Below, piece by piece: positions 1-7,468 of a stretch of DNA of 64,000 nucleotides (its first letter is position 1; each line of letters starts with the position of its first letter). The notes beneath the pieces were generated by a model. It worked only from the letters and a program-made list of their open reading frames with translations, made no database searches and was not told the DNA's origin. Both the position numbers and the translations under genes were made by a program. Location: NCBI RefSeq assembly GCF_001815355.1, contig NZ_KV820360.1, positions 109,716 to 173,715 of the forward strand, written 5' to 3'. Source of the DNA: Haemophilus sp. HMSC068C11. Its GTDB lineage: Bacteria > Pseudomonadota > Gammaproteobacteria > Enterobacterales > Pasteurellaceae.

Positions 1-289
1 CAGAAGTCGCTTTATCTTTCATTGCATCTTTCGCAGACGTTGCTTTTTCTTTAGCTTCAGTTACTTTATCTAATGCATTTGATTTCGTTGAACTCGCACT
101 ATCAGTCATTGATTTAAGCTTATCATTTGCCGCATTTTTCACGTCAGCTTTTGTACTTTCAACCATTGATTTTGAATTAGTTACGACTGATTCTTTTGTT
201 GGTAATACAGATGTATTCGTTGCCAATGCAGAACCAGATACGGCTAATGCAAGTGATGTTAATGTTAAAAGTGATTTTAAAGATTTCAT
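1..289 (-). CDS. Small exported Lys/Ala-rich protein, partial (3' end outside window)
   Basis: The reading frame starts at the ATG at 289 and runs off the window edge. A ribosome binding site (AGGAG) lies just upstream. The first 23 residues form a typical Sec signal peptide (MKSLKSLLTLTSLALAVSGS, then ALA before Asn-Thr). The visible mature part is rich in Ala, Lys, Ser, Thr and Asp with no Cys, and looks like a charged amphipathic helix, as in small periplasmic stress proteins. Export is well supported. I do not recognise the family and give no function. Confidence 0.6.
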   Translation of the reverse strand, partial: MKSLKSLLTLTSLALAVSGSALATNTSVLPTKESVVTNSKSMVESTKADVKNAANDKLKSMTDSASSTKSNALDKVTEAKEKATSAKDAMKDKATS

Positions 290-370
290 AAAAACTCCTG
301 TTTTGTTATTAATAGGCTCGACAAGCGAACCTGTATGCTAAGACTTATCTTAAAAAAATTAGTTCAAAAC

Positions 371-395
371 AAAAAACGCCCCTAATCAGGAGCGT
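371..395 (-). terminator. Rho-independent terminator of yccA
   Basis: On the minus strand an ACGCTCC/GGGGCGT stem with a short loop is followed by a run of T. It lies 19 bases past the yccA stop codon. Confidence 0.75.
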
Positions 396-413
396 CTTTA
401 AATTTAATACTGA

Positions 414-1076
414 CTAGTCATCGCTTGAGAAGATAGAAAGTAATCTCAATAAGCTAATGAATAAGTTGTAAATTGATACATAAATACTCACCGTTGCACG
501 AATATAGTTTGTTTCGCCACCGTGAATAATATTGCTGGTTTCATAAAGGATTGTCATTGTTGAGAACACAACAAACAATGCACTGATCCCTACCGCTAGT
601 GCTGGAATTTGGAAGAAGAAACTTGCCACAATTCCTAACAATAACACGATAAATAATGAGAAAATCGCGGTAGAAAGGAAAGACATATCTTTCTTCGTTG
701 TTAGTACATAAGCTGAGCAAGCAAAGAAGACGATAGCGGTACCTGCGAAAGCAAGCATAATCAAATCTTCCATTCCTCTCGCCACATACATATTTAAAAT
801 TGGCCCAATGGTATAACCCATAAACCCTGTAAACGCGAATGCAGCCAAAATCCCCCACGCACTATTTGCTAAACGGTTTGTCACAAAAAGTAAACCGTAA
901 AAGCCTACGAGCAATACGATAAGGTTTGGATAAGGCAAGTTCAAGCTCATAGAAATATAAGCAACAACTGCCGAAAATGCCATCGTTAATCCCAATAAGA
1001 AATAGGTATTACGTAGTACTTTATGTGTGCTAAGTAGTGATTCTTCCTGTGAATTAACCACAATGCGAGATTGCAT
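414..1076 (-). CDS. yccA: Bax inhibitor-1/YccA family inner membrane protein
   Basis: This 220-residue protein has seven hydrophobic segments separated by short loops, and a charged N-terminus ([20 protein letters not shown]) before the first segment at about residue 25. That matches the BI-1 family in length and layout. The E. coli member YccA interacts with FtsH and modulates membrane-protein quality control. The start is supported by AAGGAGC eight bases upstream. It is a single-gene transcription unit with its own terminator. The family assignment is firm; the FtsH role is inferred from E. coli. Confidence 0.88.
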   Translation of the reverse strand: MQSRIVVNSQEESLLSTHKVLRNTYFLLGLTMAFSAVVAYISMSLNLPYPNLIVLLVGFYGLLFVTNRLANSAWGILAAFAFTGFMGYTIGPILNMYVARGMEDLIMLAFAGTAIVFFACSAYVLTTKKDMSFLSTAIFSLFIVLLLGIVASFFFQIPALAVGISALFVVFSTMTILYETSNIIHGGETNYIRATVSIYVSIYNLFISLLRLLSIFSSDD

Positions 1077-1246
1077 AAAAGCTCCTTATTTTACAAAGAA
1101 TAAATTTGATGAAACATCACTTCGTAAAGTAAGGGCTACAGGTAAAAAAGTCAATGGTAAATCAAGAATTTGTTTTAATTTTTAAATTTAAGAAGGTAAA
1201 AGTGATCTACCCCCAAAACCTGGACATCTAATTTGAGATGCAGATT

Positions 1247-1507
1247 ATGTCCTACTCTTATCAATTTCGTTTGAAAATTATCAAACTCGTCACCGAACAG
1301 GATTATGGTATCCGTGAGGTGGCTAAACTTCATCAAATTTCCCATGCTCTCGTCATTTATTGGCTAAAAGCATTTCGGGAAAGAGGGCTTGATGGCATAA
1401 AATCGCCTTATACAAACCTTCAAACACCGAAAGTAGTGAAGCCAAAGATGAAAAAGAAAGGCATTGAAATTCCAGAAACCACAGACTTTTCACCTAAAGC
1501 GGCTTAA
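1247..1507 (+). pseudogene. IS3-family OrfA fragment (N-terminal helix-turn-helix)
   Basis: The first 60 residues (MSYSYQFRLKIIKLV, then GIREVAKLHQISHALVIYWLKAFRERGLDGI) form the helix-turn-helix typical of IS150-like OrfA. The frame can also start at 1238. After about residue 65 the sequence becomes a Lys/Pro-rich tail and stops within a hairpin. The leucine-zipper part of OrfA and the overlap into OrfB are missing, so this is a truncated, presumably inactive gene. Confidence 0.65.
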
Positions 1508-1520
1508 AAATAAGCCGCTT
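1497..1520 (-). terminator. Hairpin at the end of the msrAB operon
   Basis: Perfect 10-base arms AAGCGGCTTA/TAAGCCGCTT enclose a 4-base loop, eight bases past the end of the thioredoxin gene. The T run after the stem is short, so termination strength is uncertain. The hairpin also overlaps the end of the OrfA fragment. Confidence 0.5.
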
Positions 1521-1527
1521 GTCATCG

Positions 1528-1998
1528 TTATTTTTCAGCAAACACTCGAATTTGCTCTGCGCCTAAATGCCCTGGCACAGTTTTCTTCACATTTAAATCA
1601 GAATCTAAAAATAGATTAAACGGATAACCTCGAACATGAACACGATCAATAATATCACCATTTTCATCTAGCAAGACTTTAATATTTTTATATTCTAGCC
1701 CTTTGTACCATTCAATAAAATCAGCAGGTGATTTTTCACCTTTATGACCTGGCGAAACAATGGTTATGACTTCAAATCCACGATTTTTTTCCGCACTTAA
1801 ATCATCAATTTCAGCTAAGCCAGCCAAGCAAATTGGACACCAAGATGCCCACATTTTTACATACACAGGTTTGCCTTTATATTGGCTTAAAGTAACTGGC
1901 TGATTGTTTAAGTCTTTGAGTTGAACATCCGCCAAATTAGTTTGTGCAAAAGTGTTTAGGCTGAATGCCATTAAAAATATTGATAGTAGTTTTTTCAT
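1528..1998 (-). CDS. Periplasmic TlpA/ResA-like thioredoxin, partner of MsrAB
   Basis: The 156-residue protein has a Sec signal peptide (MKKLLSIFLMAFSLNTFA) and a thioredoxin fold with active site W-C-P-I-C (Cys54 and Cys57 in MWASWCPICLAG). The cis-proline region is RGYPFNLFLD. It is the last gene of a minus-strand operon after msrAB and ccdA. The arrangement implies that CcdA passes electrons across the membrane to this thioredoxin, which re-reduces MsrAB in the periplasm. In Neisseria PilB the equivalent thioredoxin domain is fused to MsrAB. The H. influenzae msrAB locus has the same three genes as I recall it. Confidence 0.85.
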   Translation of the reverse strand: MKKLLSIFLMAFSLNTFAQTNLADVQLKDLNNQPVTLSQYKGKPVYVKMWASWCPICLAGLAEIDDLSAEKNRGFEVITIVSPGHKGEKSPADFIEWYKGLEYKNIKVLLDENGDIIDRVHVRGYPFNLFLDSDLNVKKTVPGHLGAEQIRVFAEK

Positions 1999-2040
1999 TG
2001 TTTTTTTCCTTTTATAGATTTCTTTTGTTGAGGTTATGTC

Positions 2041-2682
2041 TTACGAAAAATTATTCGTAATCAATAAAATGCCCATCACGATAATTAAAATTCCGCCACC
2101 GATTTTAAATTTGTCTAAGTGTTTATTTAACCCTTTGGCACGTTTTAGCAAGCTATCAGAGAAAAACGAAAACAGCACAAAAGGCGTTGCTAAACCAAGT
2201 ACATAAACAAACATCATTGATGCACCGTAAAGTGCAGAGCCTTCATCGCCTGATAAAGCTAACACGGAAGCCAAAATCGGGCCAATACAAGGTGTCCAAC
2301 CAAGACTAAACGTTAAACCAAGCACAAATGCCTCAAGTGCGGTCGATTTTCCTGATGTTTTGATTTCCACTAATTTCGTGCGTTCCAACAAACCAATTTT
2401 GAAAATGCCAAGTTGATGAATACCCAAAATAATCACGATAACGCCAGCGATAATGCGGGTAGTGTTACTAAATAAAATATTCCCTAAAAAACCAAAACTA
2501 AAGCCTAGACTTACAAATGTAAGGGAAAGCCCTAAAATAAATAAAAAAGTATTTAGGACTTTTTTACCGCCTTTACTCAAAATACCAAAATAAATTGGAA
2601 TAATCGGGAAAATACAAGGCGAAAGAAAAGAAGCAAGCCCAGCTAAAAATACAGTTCCAATAAGGAGTTGTTGATCTAACAT
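2041..2682 (-). CDS. ccdA: CcdA-type cytochrome c biogenesis/thiol-disulfide transmembrane protein
   Basis: This 213-residue protein has six predicted membrane segments. The two redox cysteines of the CcdA/DsbD-beta family are in their usual settings, Cys23 in LSPCIFPIIP and Cys132 in GWTPCIGPI. It moves reducing equivalents from cytoplasmic thioredoxin to periplasmic partners. It lies between msrAB (11-base gap) and the thioredoxin gene, so its main client here is probably the methionine-sulfoxide repair pathway and not cytochrome c maturation. No signal peptide is needed; the first helix acts as the anchor. Confidence 0.88.
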   Translation of the reverse strand: MLDQQLLIGTVFLAGLASFLSPCIFPIIPIYFGILSKGGKKVLNTFLFILGLSLTFVSLGFSFGFLGNILFSNTTRIIAGVIVIILGIHQLGIFKIGLLERTKLVEIKTSGKSTALEAFVLGLTFSLGWTPCIGPILASVLALSGDEGSALYGASMMFVYVLGLATPFVLFSFFSDSLLKRAKGLNKHLDKFKIGGGILIIVMGILLITNNFS

Positions 2683-2693
2683 CCTGCATCTCC

Positions 2694-3755
2694 TTATTTT
2701 TTAATTGATTGAATCAAATATCCGTATCCTGCTTTTTCCATTTCAGCTAACGGAATAAATTTAATTGATGCGCTGTTAATGCAATAGCGCAAACCGCCTT
2801 TATCTTTCGGGCCGTCATCAAATACGTGACCTAAATGAGCATTGCCCGCACGGCTTAGCACTTCGGTACGTTGCATATTAAAACTATTATCTGTTTGATA
2901 ATGCACTACCTCTTTTGCTATTGGTTTCGTAAAACTCGGCCAGCCACAACCCGATTCAAATTTATCATTTGAAGAGAAAACAGGCTCGCCCGTGGTGACA
3001 TCAACATAAATACCCGGTTGGAAGTTATCCCAATATTCGTTACTAAAAGAGCGTTCAGTATGTTTATTTTGAGTAACGGAATATTGCAACGGTGTCAATT
3101 TCGCTTTAAGTTCTGCATCACTCGGTTTCGGATAATCTTTCTCGTCAATCATAGGTTCATCTGCTTTGGTAATATCAATATGGCAATAACCATTTGGATT
3201 TTTCTTTAAATAATCTTGATGATATTCTTCTGCTACGATGTAATTTTTAAGCGGCTGCACCTCAATTTGCACTGGTTTTTTATATTTGGTTTGAAGCTGG
3301 GCGAGTGCTTGTTCGATCACCGCTTTATCTGCCCCATCTTGATAATAAATCCCTGTGCGATATTGTCTGCCACGATCGTTACCTTGTTTGTTTACACTCG
3401 TTGGATCAATCACTTTAAAATAATATTGCAATAATTTATCGAGCGAAATTTGATTTGCATCGTAAGTGACTTTTACTGTTTCTGCGTGATCGGTTACGCC
3501 AATCATCTGATAACTGGTTTTTTCCGTATTACCATTGGCATAGCCAGAAATCGCATCTTTCACCCCGTGAATGCGCTCCATATATGCTTCCATACCCCAG
3601 AAACAGCCACCAGCAAGATAAATTTCTCGAATGTTTTGTGTATTTTCCATTGCCATTTTTTGTTCTCCAGATGATGATGTTGAATTTTGTATTGCTAAAG
3701 TTGGTGTAGCACAACAAAGTGCGGTAATAAATAGAAATGTTTTTGATAGTTTCAT
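2694..3755 (-). CDS. msrAB: Bifunctional periplasmic peptide-methionine (S)/(R)-S-oxide reductase
   Basis: This 353-residue fusion has a signal peptide (residues 1-21), an MsrA domain with the catalytic motif GCFWG (Cys51), and a C-terminal MsrB domain. MsrB shows [20 protein letters not shown] and the catalytic RYCINS (Cys325). The two domains repair both stereoisomers of methionine sulfoxide in oxidised periplasmic proteins. It is first in the operon msrAB-ccdA-thioredoxin. A candidate ECF-sigma promoter lies upstream at 3795-3823. All catalytic motifs are intact, so the gene is expected to be active although it sits between transposase fragments. Confidence 0.95.
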   Translation of the reverse strand: MKLSKTFLFITALCCATPTLAIQNSTSSSGEQKMAMENTQNIREIYLAGGCFWGMEAYMERIHGVKDAISGYANGNTEKTSYQMIGVTDHAETVKVTYDANQISLDKLLQYYFKVIDPTSVNKQGNDRGRQYRTGIYYQDGADKAVIEQALAQLQTKYKKPVQIEVQPLKNYIVAEEYHQDYLKKNPNGYCHIDITKADEPMIDEKDYPKPSDAELKAKLTPLQYSVTQNKHTERSFSNEYWDNFQPGIYVDVTTGEPVFSSNDKFESGCGWPSFTKPIAKEVVHYQTDNSFNMQRTEVLSRAGNAHLGHVFDDGPKDKGGLRYCINSASIKFIPLAEMEKAGYGYLIQSIKK

Positions 3756-3794
3756 TGTTTTTCCTTATGATGTGAAAATTAACGTTACATAAGG

Positions 3795-3823
3795 TTAGAC
3801 GGCGGATAATCCGATTTCTTACA
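3795..3823 (-). promoter_or_regulatory. Candidate ECF-sigma promoter of the msrAB operon
   Basis: On the minus strand TGTAAG (3823-3818) and CGTCTAA (3801-3795) are separated by 16 bases. They resemble the AAC-type -35 and CGTC-type -10 elements of ECF sigma factors, and end 39 bases before the msrAB start. In Neisseria and Haemophilus relatives msrAB is under an ECF sigma factor. The match is by eye and the -35 deviates from the usual AAC. Confidence 0.4.
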
Positions 3824-3954
3824 GATTTTTGTAAAATTTTTAAAGAAATTGACTGAAATCCATTGTTATAACCAATAATAAAGAGCTAAAAAACACTGTT
3901 TCGCCCTCTTTTCTAAGGTAAAAAAATCTATATGCAATCATATTCCACTCCTTC

Positions 3955-4191
3955 GCTTTATCACAAAGCGGTGCAAAGTATGAGCCGCCGAGGAAATTGC
4001 TATGATAATGCGGTGATTGAAAGTTTTTTGCGATACTAAAATCAGAGTGTTTTTACTCTCGGACTTATCATTCAATTGCTGGATTACAGGCTAAAATTGA
4101 AGAATATTTAGTGTATTACAACCCAAAACGCATTAAACTTGCTTTCAAAGGATTGAGCCCAGTGCAATACCGATCTCAATATTTAAGTTAA
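3955..4191 (+). pseudogene. IS3-family OrfB transposase C-terminal remnant, frameshifted
   Basis: From about 3955 one frame reads LYHKAVQSMSRRGNCYDNAV, the conserved region leading to the last acidic residue of the DDE catalytic triad, then hits a stop. The next frame continues the family sequence (AILKSECFYSRTYHSIAGL to YNPKRIKLAFKGLSPVQYR and LS stop). Adding one T in the run at 4024-4029 would restore a continuous protein. Upstream of 3955 no OrfB sequence is seen, so about two thirds of the gene is gone. It is inactive. Confidence 0.75.
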
Positions 4192-4290
4192 CTAACCTGT
4201 CCAACTTTTGGGGGGCAGATCAAAGAGCGATTAATTTCATCATTAAATTTGACCTCACTTTCTTTTAACAAGGACAATCAAGGAACAATC

Positions 4291-5007
4291 ATGCAACTCC
4301 CTACCCTACAATCCGCAAAATTAATTCGCCGCTATAAGCGTTTTTTGACTGATATTGAATTACCAAATGGTGAAGTGATCACGATTCATTGTGCAAATAC
4401 TGGTGCAATGACTGGCTGTGGTGAAAAAGGTGATACCGTTTGGTACTCTCATTCTGATAGCCAAACTCGCAAATATCCACATAGTTGGGAATTAACGCAA
4501 TTAGCAAATGGCCAACTTGTTTGCATTAATACTCACAGATCCAATCAGTTAGTCTTTGAAGCCTTGCAAAATAAGCAAATCAAAGAACTCGCTATGTATG
4601 ATGAAATTTATCCTGAAGTGAAATATGGTGAAGAAAATAGCCGTATCGACTTCTTACTTAAAGGTGAGGGCTTGCCAGATTGTTATGTTGAAGTGAAATC
4701 AATCACTTTTGTAAAAGGCACATTAGGGATGTTTCCCGATGCGGTGACTACTCGTGGACAAAAACATGTTCGCGAGCTTTTAGCTATGAAAAAACAAGGA
4801 TATCGCGCTGTTGTTCTCTTTGCCGGATTACATGATGGCTTCGATCGTTTTAAAATCGCTGAGTTTGTAGATCCTGAATATGATCGTCTTTTAAAGGACG
4901 CCAAATCTCAGGGCGTTGAAGCTTATGCTTATACGGGAAAATTTGACATTTCAGATGGCATTCCGACCGCACTTTCTCTCACAGAAAGTGTACCTTACAT
5001 CGATTAA
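4291..5007 (+). CDS. sfsA: DNA-binding/sugar fermentation stimulation protein SfsA
   Basis: The 238-residue product matches SfsA, with the N-terminal OB-like part ([29 protein letters not shown]) and the nuclease-like C-terminal part with [17 protein letters not shown] and [13 protein letters not shown]. coli SfsA is a DNA-binding protein linked to maltose metabolism; its real activity is unsettled, and the E-V-K motif resembles PD-(D/E)XK nucleases. An in-frame codon at 4249 exists, but AAGGAACAATC directly before 4291 and the family length favour 4291. It starts 68 bases after the IS remnant. Confidence 0.92.
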   Translation: MQLPTLQSAKLIRRYKRFLTDIELPNGEVITIHCANTGAMTGCGEKGDTVWYSHSDSQTRKYPHSWELTQLANGQLVCINTHRSNQLVFEALQNKQIKELAMYDEIYPEVKYGEENSRIDFLLKGEGLPDCYVEVKSITFVKGTLGMFPDAVTTRGQKHVRELLAMKKQGYRAVVLFAGLHDGFDRFKIAEFVDPEYDRLLKDAKSQGVEAYAYTGKFDISDGIPTALSLTESVPYID

Positions 5008-5011
5008 AAAA

Positions 5012-5069
5012 ATAATTGAGAATTATTTGCATTTTGTTATTGACAAGGTATTTGATAATAGTTATCATC
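5012..5069 (+). promoter_or_regulatory. Promoter with two Fur-box-like sites
   Basis: TTGACA (5040-5045) and TATCAT (5063-5068) are 17 bases apart. TGATAATAGTTATCA (5053-5067) overlaps the -10 and differs from the 7-1-7 Fur consensus at one position. A second Fur-like stretch lies upstream (5012-5032, TTGAGAATTATTTGCAT). This layout predicts strong repression when iron is plentiful. No ORF follows before the terminator at 5109-5141. Confidence 0.6.
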
Positions 5070-5074
5070 TATCC

Positions 5075-5141
5075 ATTCCAAAAACAAACAGATAATCACT
5101 CCAACTTCACGCCTATTTCCCCACAAATAGGCGTTTTTTTT
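5075..5141 (+). ncRNA. Candidate Fur-repressed small RNA (possible HrrF/RyhB-type)
   Basis: Between a consensus-like promoter under Fur boxes and a strong terminator there are about 65 bases with no start codon or ribosome binding site. The predicted RNA has an unpaired, C- and A-rich 5' part (AATCACTCCAACTTCACGCC region) followed by the terminator stem, the shape of an Hfq-dependent base-pairing RNA. H. influenzae is known to have a Fur-controlled sRNA, HrrF. I cannot confirm identity with it from memory. The transcription start is estimated from the -10 element. Confidence 0.5.
5109..5141 (+). terminator. Strong Rho-independent terminator of the candidate sRNA
   Basis: Perfect 10-base arms ACGCCTATTT/AAATAGGCGT with a 6-base loop are followed by a run of T. 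It lies about 100 bases past sfsA and could serve that gene too. Confidence 0.8.
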
Positions 5142-5215
5142 CATCTCAATCTTTTCATTTTAGCCATATTCTCTATAATGTAGCCTTTAATATTAAAATA
5201 ACATTAGGAAATAGA

Positions 5216-6403
5216 ATGACTGATATTAATACCGTTCTCGCAGAACTAAAACGCGGTACTGATGAGATTCTTTCTGAAGCAGATTTAATCGAAAAACTAA
5301 AAGAAAATCGCCCACTTAAAATTAAACTTGGTGCAGATCCTACTGCTCCGGATATTCACTTAGGGCATACCGTGGTATTAAACAAACTCCGTCAATTCCA
5401 ACAATTAGGCCACGAAGTCTATTTCTTAATCGGTGATTTCACTGGTATGGTCGGTGACCCATCTGGTAAAAACACCACTCGCCCACCGCTTAGCCGTGAA
5501 GATGTGCTTCGCAATGCGGAAACCTATAAAGAACAGATTTACAAAATTCTAGACCCACAAAAAACAAAAATCGTATTCAACTCTGAATGGTTGGGTAAAT
5601 TGGGTACTGAAGGAATGATCCGTTTAGCAAGTAACTACACCGTAGCGCGTATGCTAGAACGTGATGACTTCAAAAAACGTTTTGGTAATAACCAACCTAT
5701 CGCAATTCACGAATTTATTTATCCTTTACTACAAGGTCATGACTCTGTTGCTTTAGAAGCTGACGTGGAACTTGGTGGTACCGACCAAAAATTCAACTTA
5801 CTTGTTGGTCGTGAATTACAAAAATCAGCTGGTCAAAAACCACAGGTAGCGATAACACTTCCATTACTTGTTGGTTTAGACGGTGAGAAAAAAATGTCTA
5901 AATCATTAGGTAACTACATCGGCGTGACTGATGCACCAAGTGATATGTTCGGTAAAATCATGTCGATCTCGGATGAATTAATGTGGGATTGGTACAACTT
6001 ACTTTCTTTCCGTCCACTCACTGAAATTGCTGAATTAAAAGCAGAAGTAGCAAATGGCAAAAACCCACGTGATGTGAAAATTTTATTAGCCAAAGAAATC
6101 ATCGCTCGCTTCCATGATGAAGCAGCTGCAGAGGCGGCTGAACAAGAATTTATTAACCGTTTCCAAAAAGGTGCAATGCCGGATGAAATGCCTGAATTCA
6201 CCTTTGAAGGCGAAATTGGTTTAGCAACCTTATTAAAAGAAGCAGGACTGGTTCCTTCTACTTCTGAAGCAATTCGCTCAGCGAAACAAGGTGGTGTGAA
6301 AATCAATGGCGAAAAAGTCGAAGACATGAAAGACAATGCGCCAAAAGGCACGAATGTTTACCAAGTCGGTAAACGTAAGTTTGCACGCGTAACCATCGCA
6401 TAA
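5216..6403 (+). CDS. tyrS: Tyrosine--tRNA ligase
   Basis: This 395-residue class I aminoacyl-tRNA synthetase charges tRNA-Tyr. The HIGH-type motif is HLGH (in [11 protein letters not shown]), the second ATP motif is KMSKS (in [12 protein letters not shown]), and the last 60 residues form an S4 RNA-binding domain ([18 protein letters not shown]). Length and sequence place it in the TyrZ-like group typical of Haemophilus. The start has TAGGAAATAG upstream. It stands alone, ended by an uptake-sequence-like hairpin at 6420-6448. Confidence 0.96.
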   Translation: MTDINTVLAELKRGTDEILSEADLIEKLKENRPLKIKLGADPTAPDIHLGHTVVLNKLRQFQQLGHEVYFLIGDFTGMVGDPSGKNTTRPPLSREDVLRNAETYKEQIYKILDPQKTKIVFNSEWLGKLGTEGMIRLASNYTVARMLERDDFKKRFGNNQPIAIHEFIYPLLQGHDSVALEADVELGGTDQKFNLLVGRELQKSAGQKPQVAITLPLLVGLDGEKKMSKSLGNYIGVTDAPSDMFGKIMSISDELMWDWYNLLSFRPLTEIAELKAEVANGKNPRDVKILLAKEIIARFHDEAAAEAAEQEFINRFQKGAMPDEMPEFTFEGEIGLATLLKEAGLVPSTSEAIRSAKQGGVKINGEKVEDMKDNAPKGTNVYQVGKRKFARVTIA

Positions 6404-6419
6404 AACACCTATGAAAATG

Positions 6420-6448
6420 ACCGCTCTTTTTAAGTGCGGTTATTTTTT
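6420..6448 (+). terminator. Terminator after tyrS with an uptake-sequence arm
   Basis: ACCGC and GCGGT arms (the second within AAGTGCGGT) with a T-rich loop are followed by TTATTTTTT. Confidence 0.5.
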
Positions 6449-6478
6449 AACTGATATCCACAATAGAAGGAAAATAAT

Positions 6479-7405
6479 ATGAGCCAAAAAATCTGGGTAA
6501 CCGGCGATGCGGTTGTCGATCTTATTCCTGACGGTGAAAATCATTATTTACGTTGTGCCGGTGGGGCCCCTGCAAATGTGGCTGTTGGCGTGGCACGATT
6601 AGGCAGCCCGAGTGCCTTTATTGGTCGCGTAGGTAACGATCCGCTTGGTCAATTTATGCAAGACACCTTAAATGCGGAAAATGTGAATACACAACATATG
6701 ATTTTAGATCCGCAACATCGTACCTCTACGGTTGTGGTCGGCTTAGATAATGGTGAACGCAGCTTTACCTTTATGGTAAACCCAAGTGCGGATCAGTTCT
6801 TACAAGCCAGCGATTTACCGCCTTTCCAACAAGGTGAATGGCTACATTGCTGCTCTATCGCGCTAATCAATAATCCATCTCGCGAAGCGACTTTTGAAGC
6901 GATTCGTCGTATTAAAGCTGCTGGCGGTTTCTTCTCTTTTGACCCTAATTTACGTGAATCACTTTGGCCTAGCTTAGAAGAAATGAAAACCGTGGTCATG
7001 GAAGCGGTTGCGTTGGCTGACGTATTAAAATTCTCTGAAGAAGAATTAACGCTTTTGACTAATACTGACAGCCTTGAAAAAGCTTTTGAAAAAGTGACCG
7101 CACTTTATCCTGAAAAATTAATTATTGTGACTTTGGGTAAAGATGGCGCACTCTATCACTTAGAAGGTAAGAAAGATGTAATTTCAGGCAAAGCCTTACA
7201 GCCGGTTGATACAACGGGTGCAGGCGATGCCTTCGTTGGTGGTCTGCTTGCTGGACTTTCACAGCATCCAAACTGGAAAGAAAACGATGTGCTAGTGCAA
7301 ATCATTCGTCAGGCTAATGCCTGCGGCGCCCTTGCTACGACAGCGAAAGGCGCGATGTCAGCCTTACCAAATCAAACACAATTAGCAGCGTTCCTAGCCA
7401 ATTAA
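6479..7405 (+). CDS. scrK: Fructokinase, PfkB family
   Basis: The 308-residue protein has the PfkB N-terminal signature (CAGGAPANVAVGVARLG, then GRVGNDPLG) and the C-terminal DTTGAGDAFVGG motif with the catalytic Asp. It phosphorylates fructose to fructose-6-phosphate. The next gene encodes sucrose-6-phosphate hydrolase, so the pair handles both products of sucrose breakdown. Translation starts after AGAAGGAAAAT. A hairpin at 7412-7435 lies between scrK and scrB, which may reduce read-through. Sugar kinase is certain; fructose specificity rests on context and resemblance to ScrK. Confidence 0.88.
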   Translation: MSQKIWVTGDAVVDLIPDGENHYLRCAGGAPANVAVGVARLGSPSAFIGRVGNDPLGQFMQDTLNAENVNTQHMILDPQHRTSTVVVGLDNGERSFTFMVNPSADQFLQASDLPPFQQGEWLHCCSIALINNPSREATFEAIRRIKAAGGFFSFDPNLRESLWPSLEEMKTVVMEAVALADVLKFSEEELTLLTNTDSLEKAFEKVTALYPEKLIIVTLGKDGALYHLEGKKDVISGKALQPVDTTGAGDAFVGGLLAGLSQHPNWKENDVLVQIIRQANACGALATTAKGAMSALPNQTQLAAFLAN

Positions 7406-7411
7406 GAATCA

Positions 7412-7435
7412 AAGGTGCAAATTATTGCACCTTTT
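7412..7435 (+). terminator. Hairpin between scrK and scrB
   Basis: AAGGTGCAA/TTGCACCTT arms with a 4-base loop are followed by a short T run, directly after the scrK stop. It may be an attenuating terminator inside the locus. Confidence 0.6.
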
Positions 7436-7468
7436 ACTTACCAATCACATTAACGAGGCACGATCACG

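Larger units (their letters stand above)
1203..4222. mobile_element. IS3-family element remnant carrying the msrAB operon between its ends
   Basis: The left end (1203-1226, beginning TGATCTACCCCC) and right end (4222-4198 read in reverse, beginning TGATCTGCCCCC) are imperfect inverted repeats of 24-25 bases, about 21 positions alike with one gap. Both end in TGGACA on the inner side. AAG abuts both outer ends (1200-1202 and 4223-4225), the 3-bp duplication size known for IS3-family elements. Inside lie the start of an orfA at the left and a frameshifted orfB tail at the right, both on the plus strand. The middle of the transposase is replaced by a three-gene redox repair operon on the minus strand. 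Whether the unit ever moved as one piece is unknown. Confidence 0.7.

Noticed and set aside
5914-6351. 145-codon open frame antisense to tyrS
   Set aside because: Shadow of the highly expressed tyrS reading frame with no start signals of its own.
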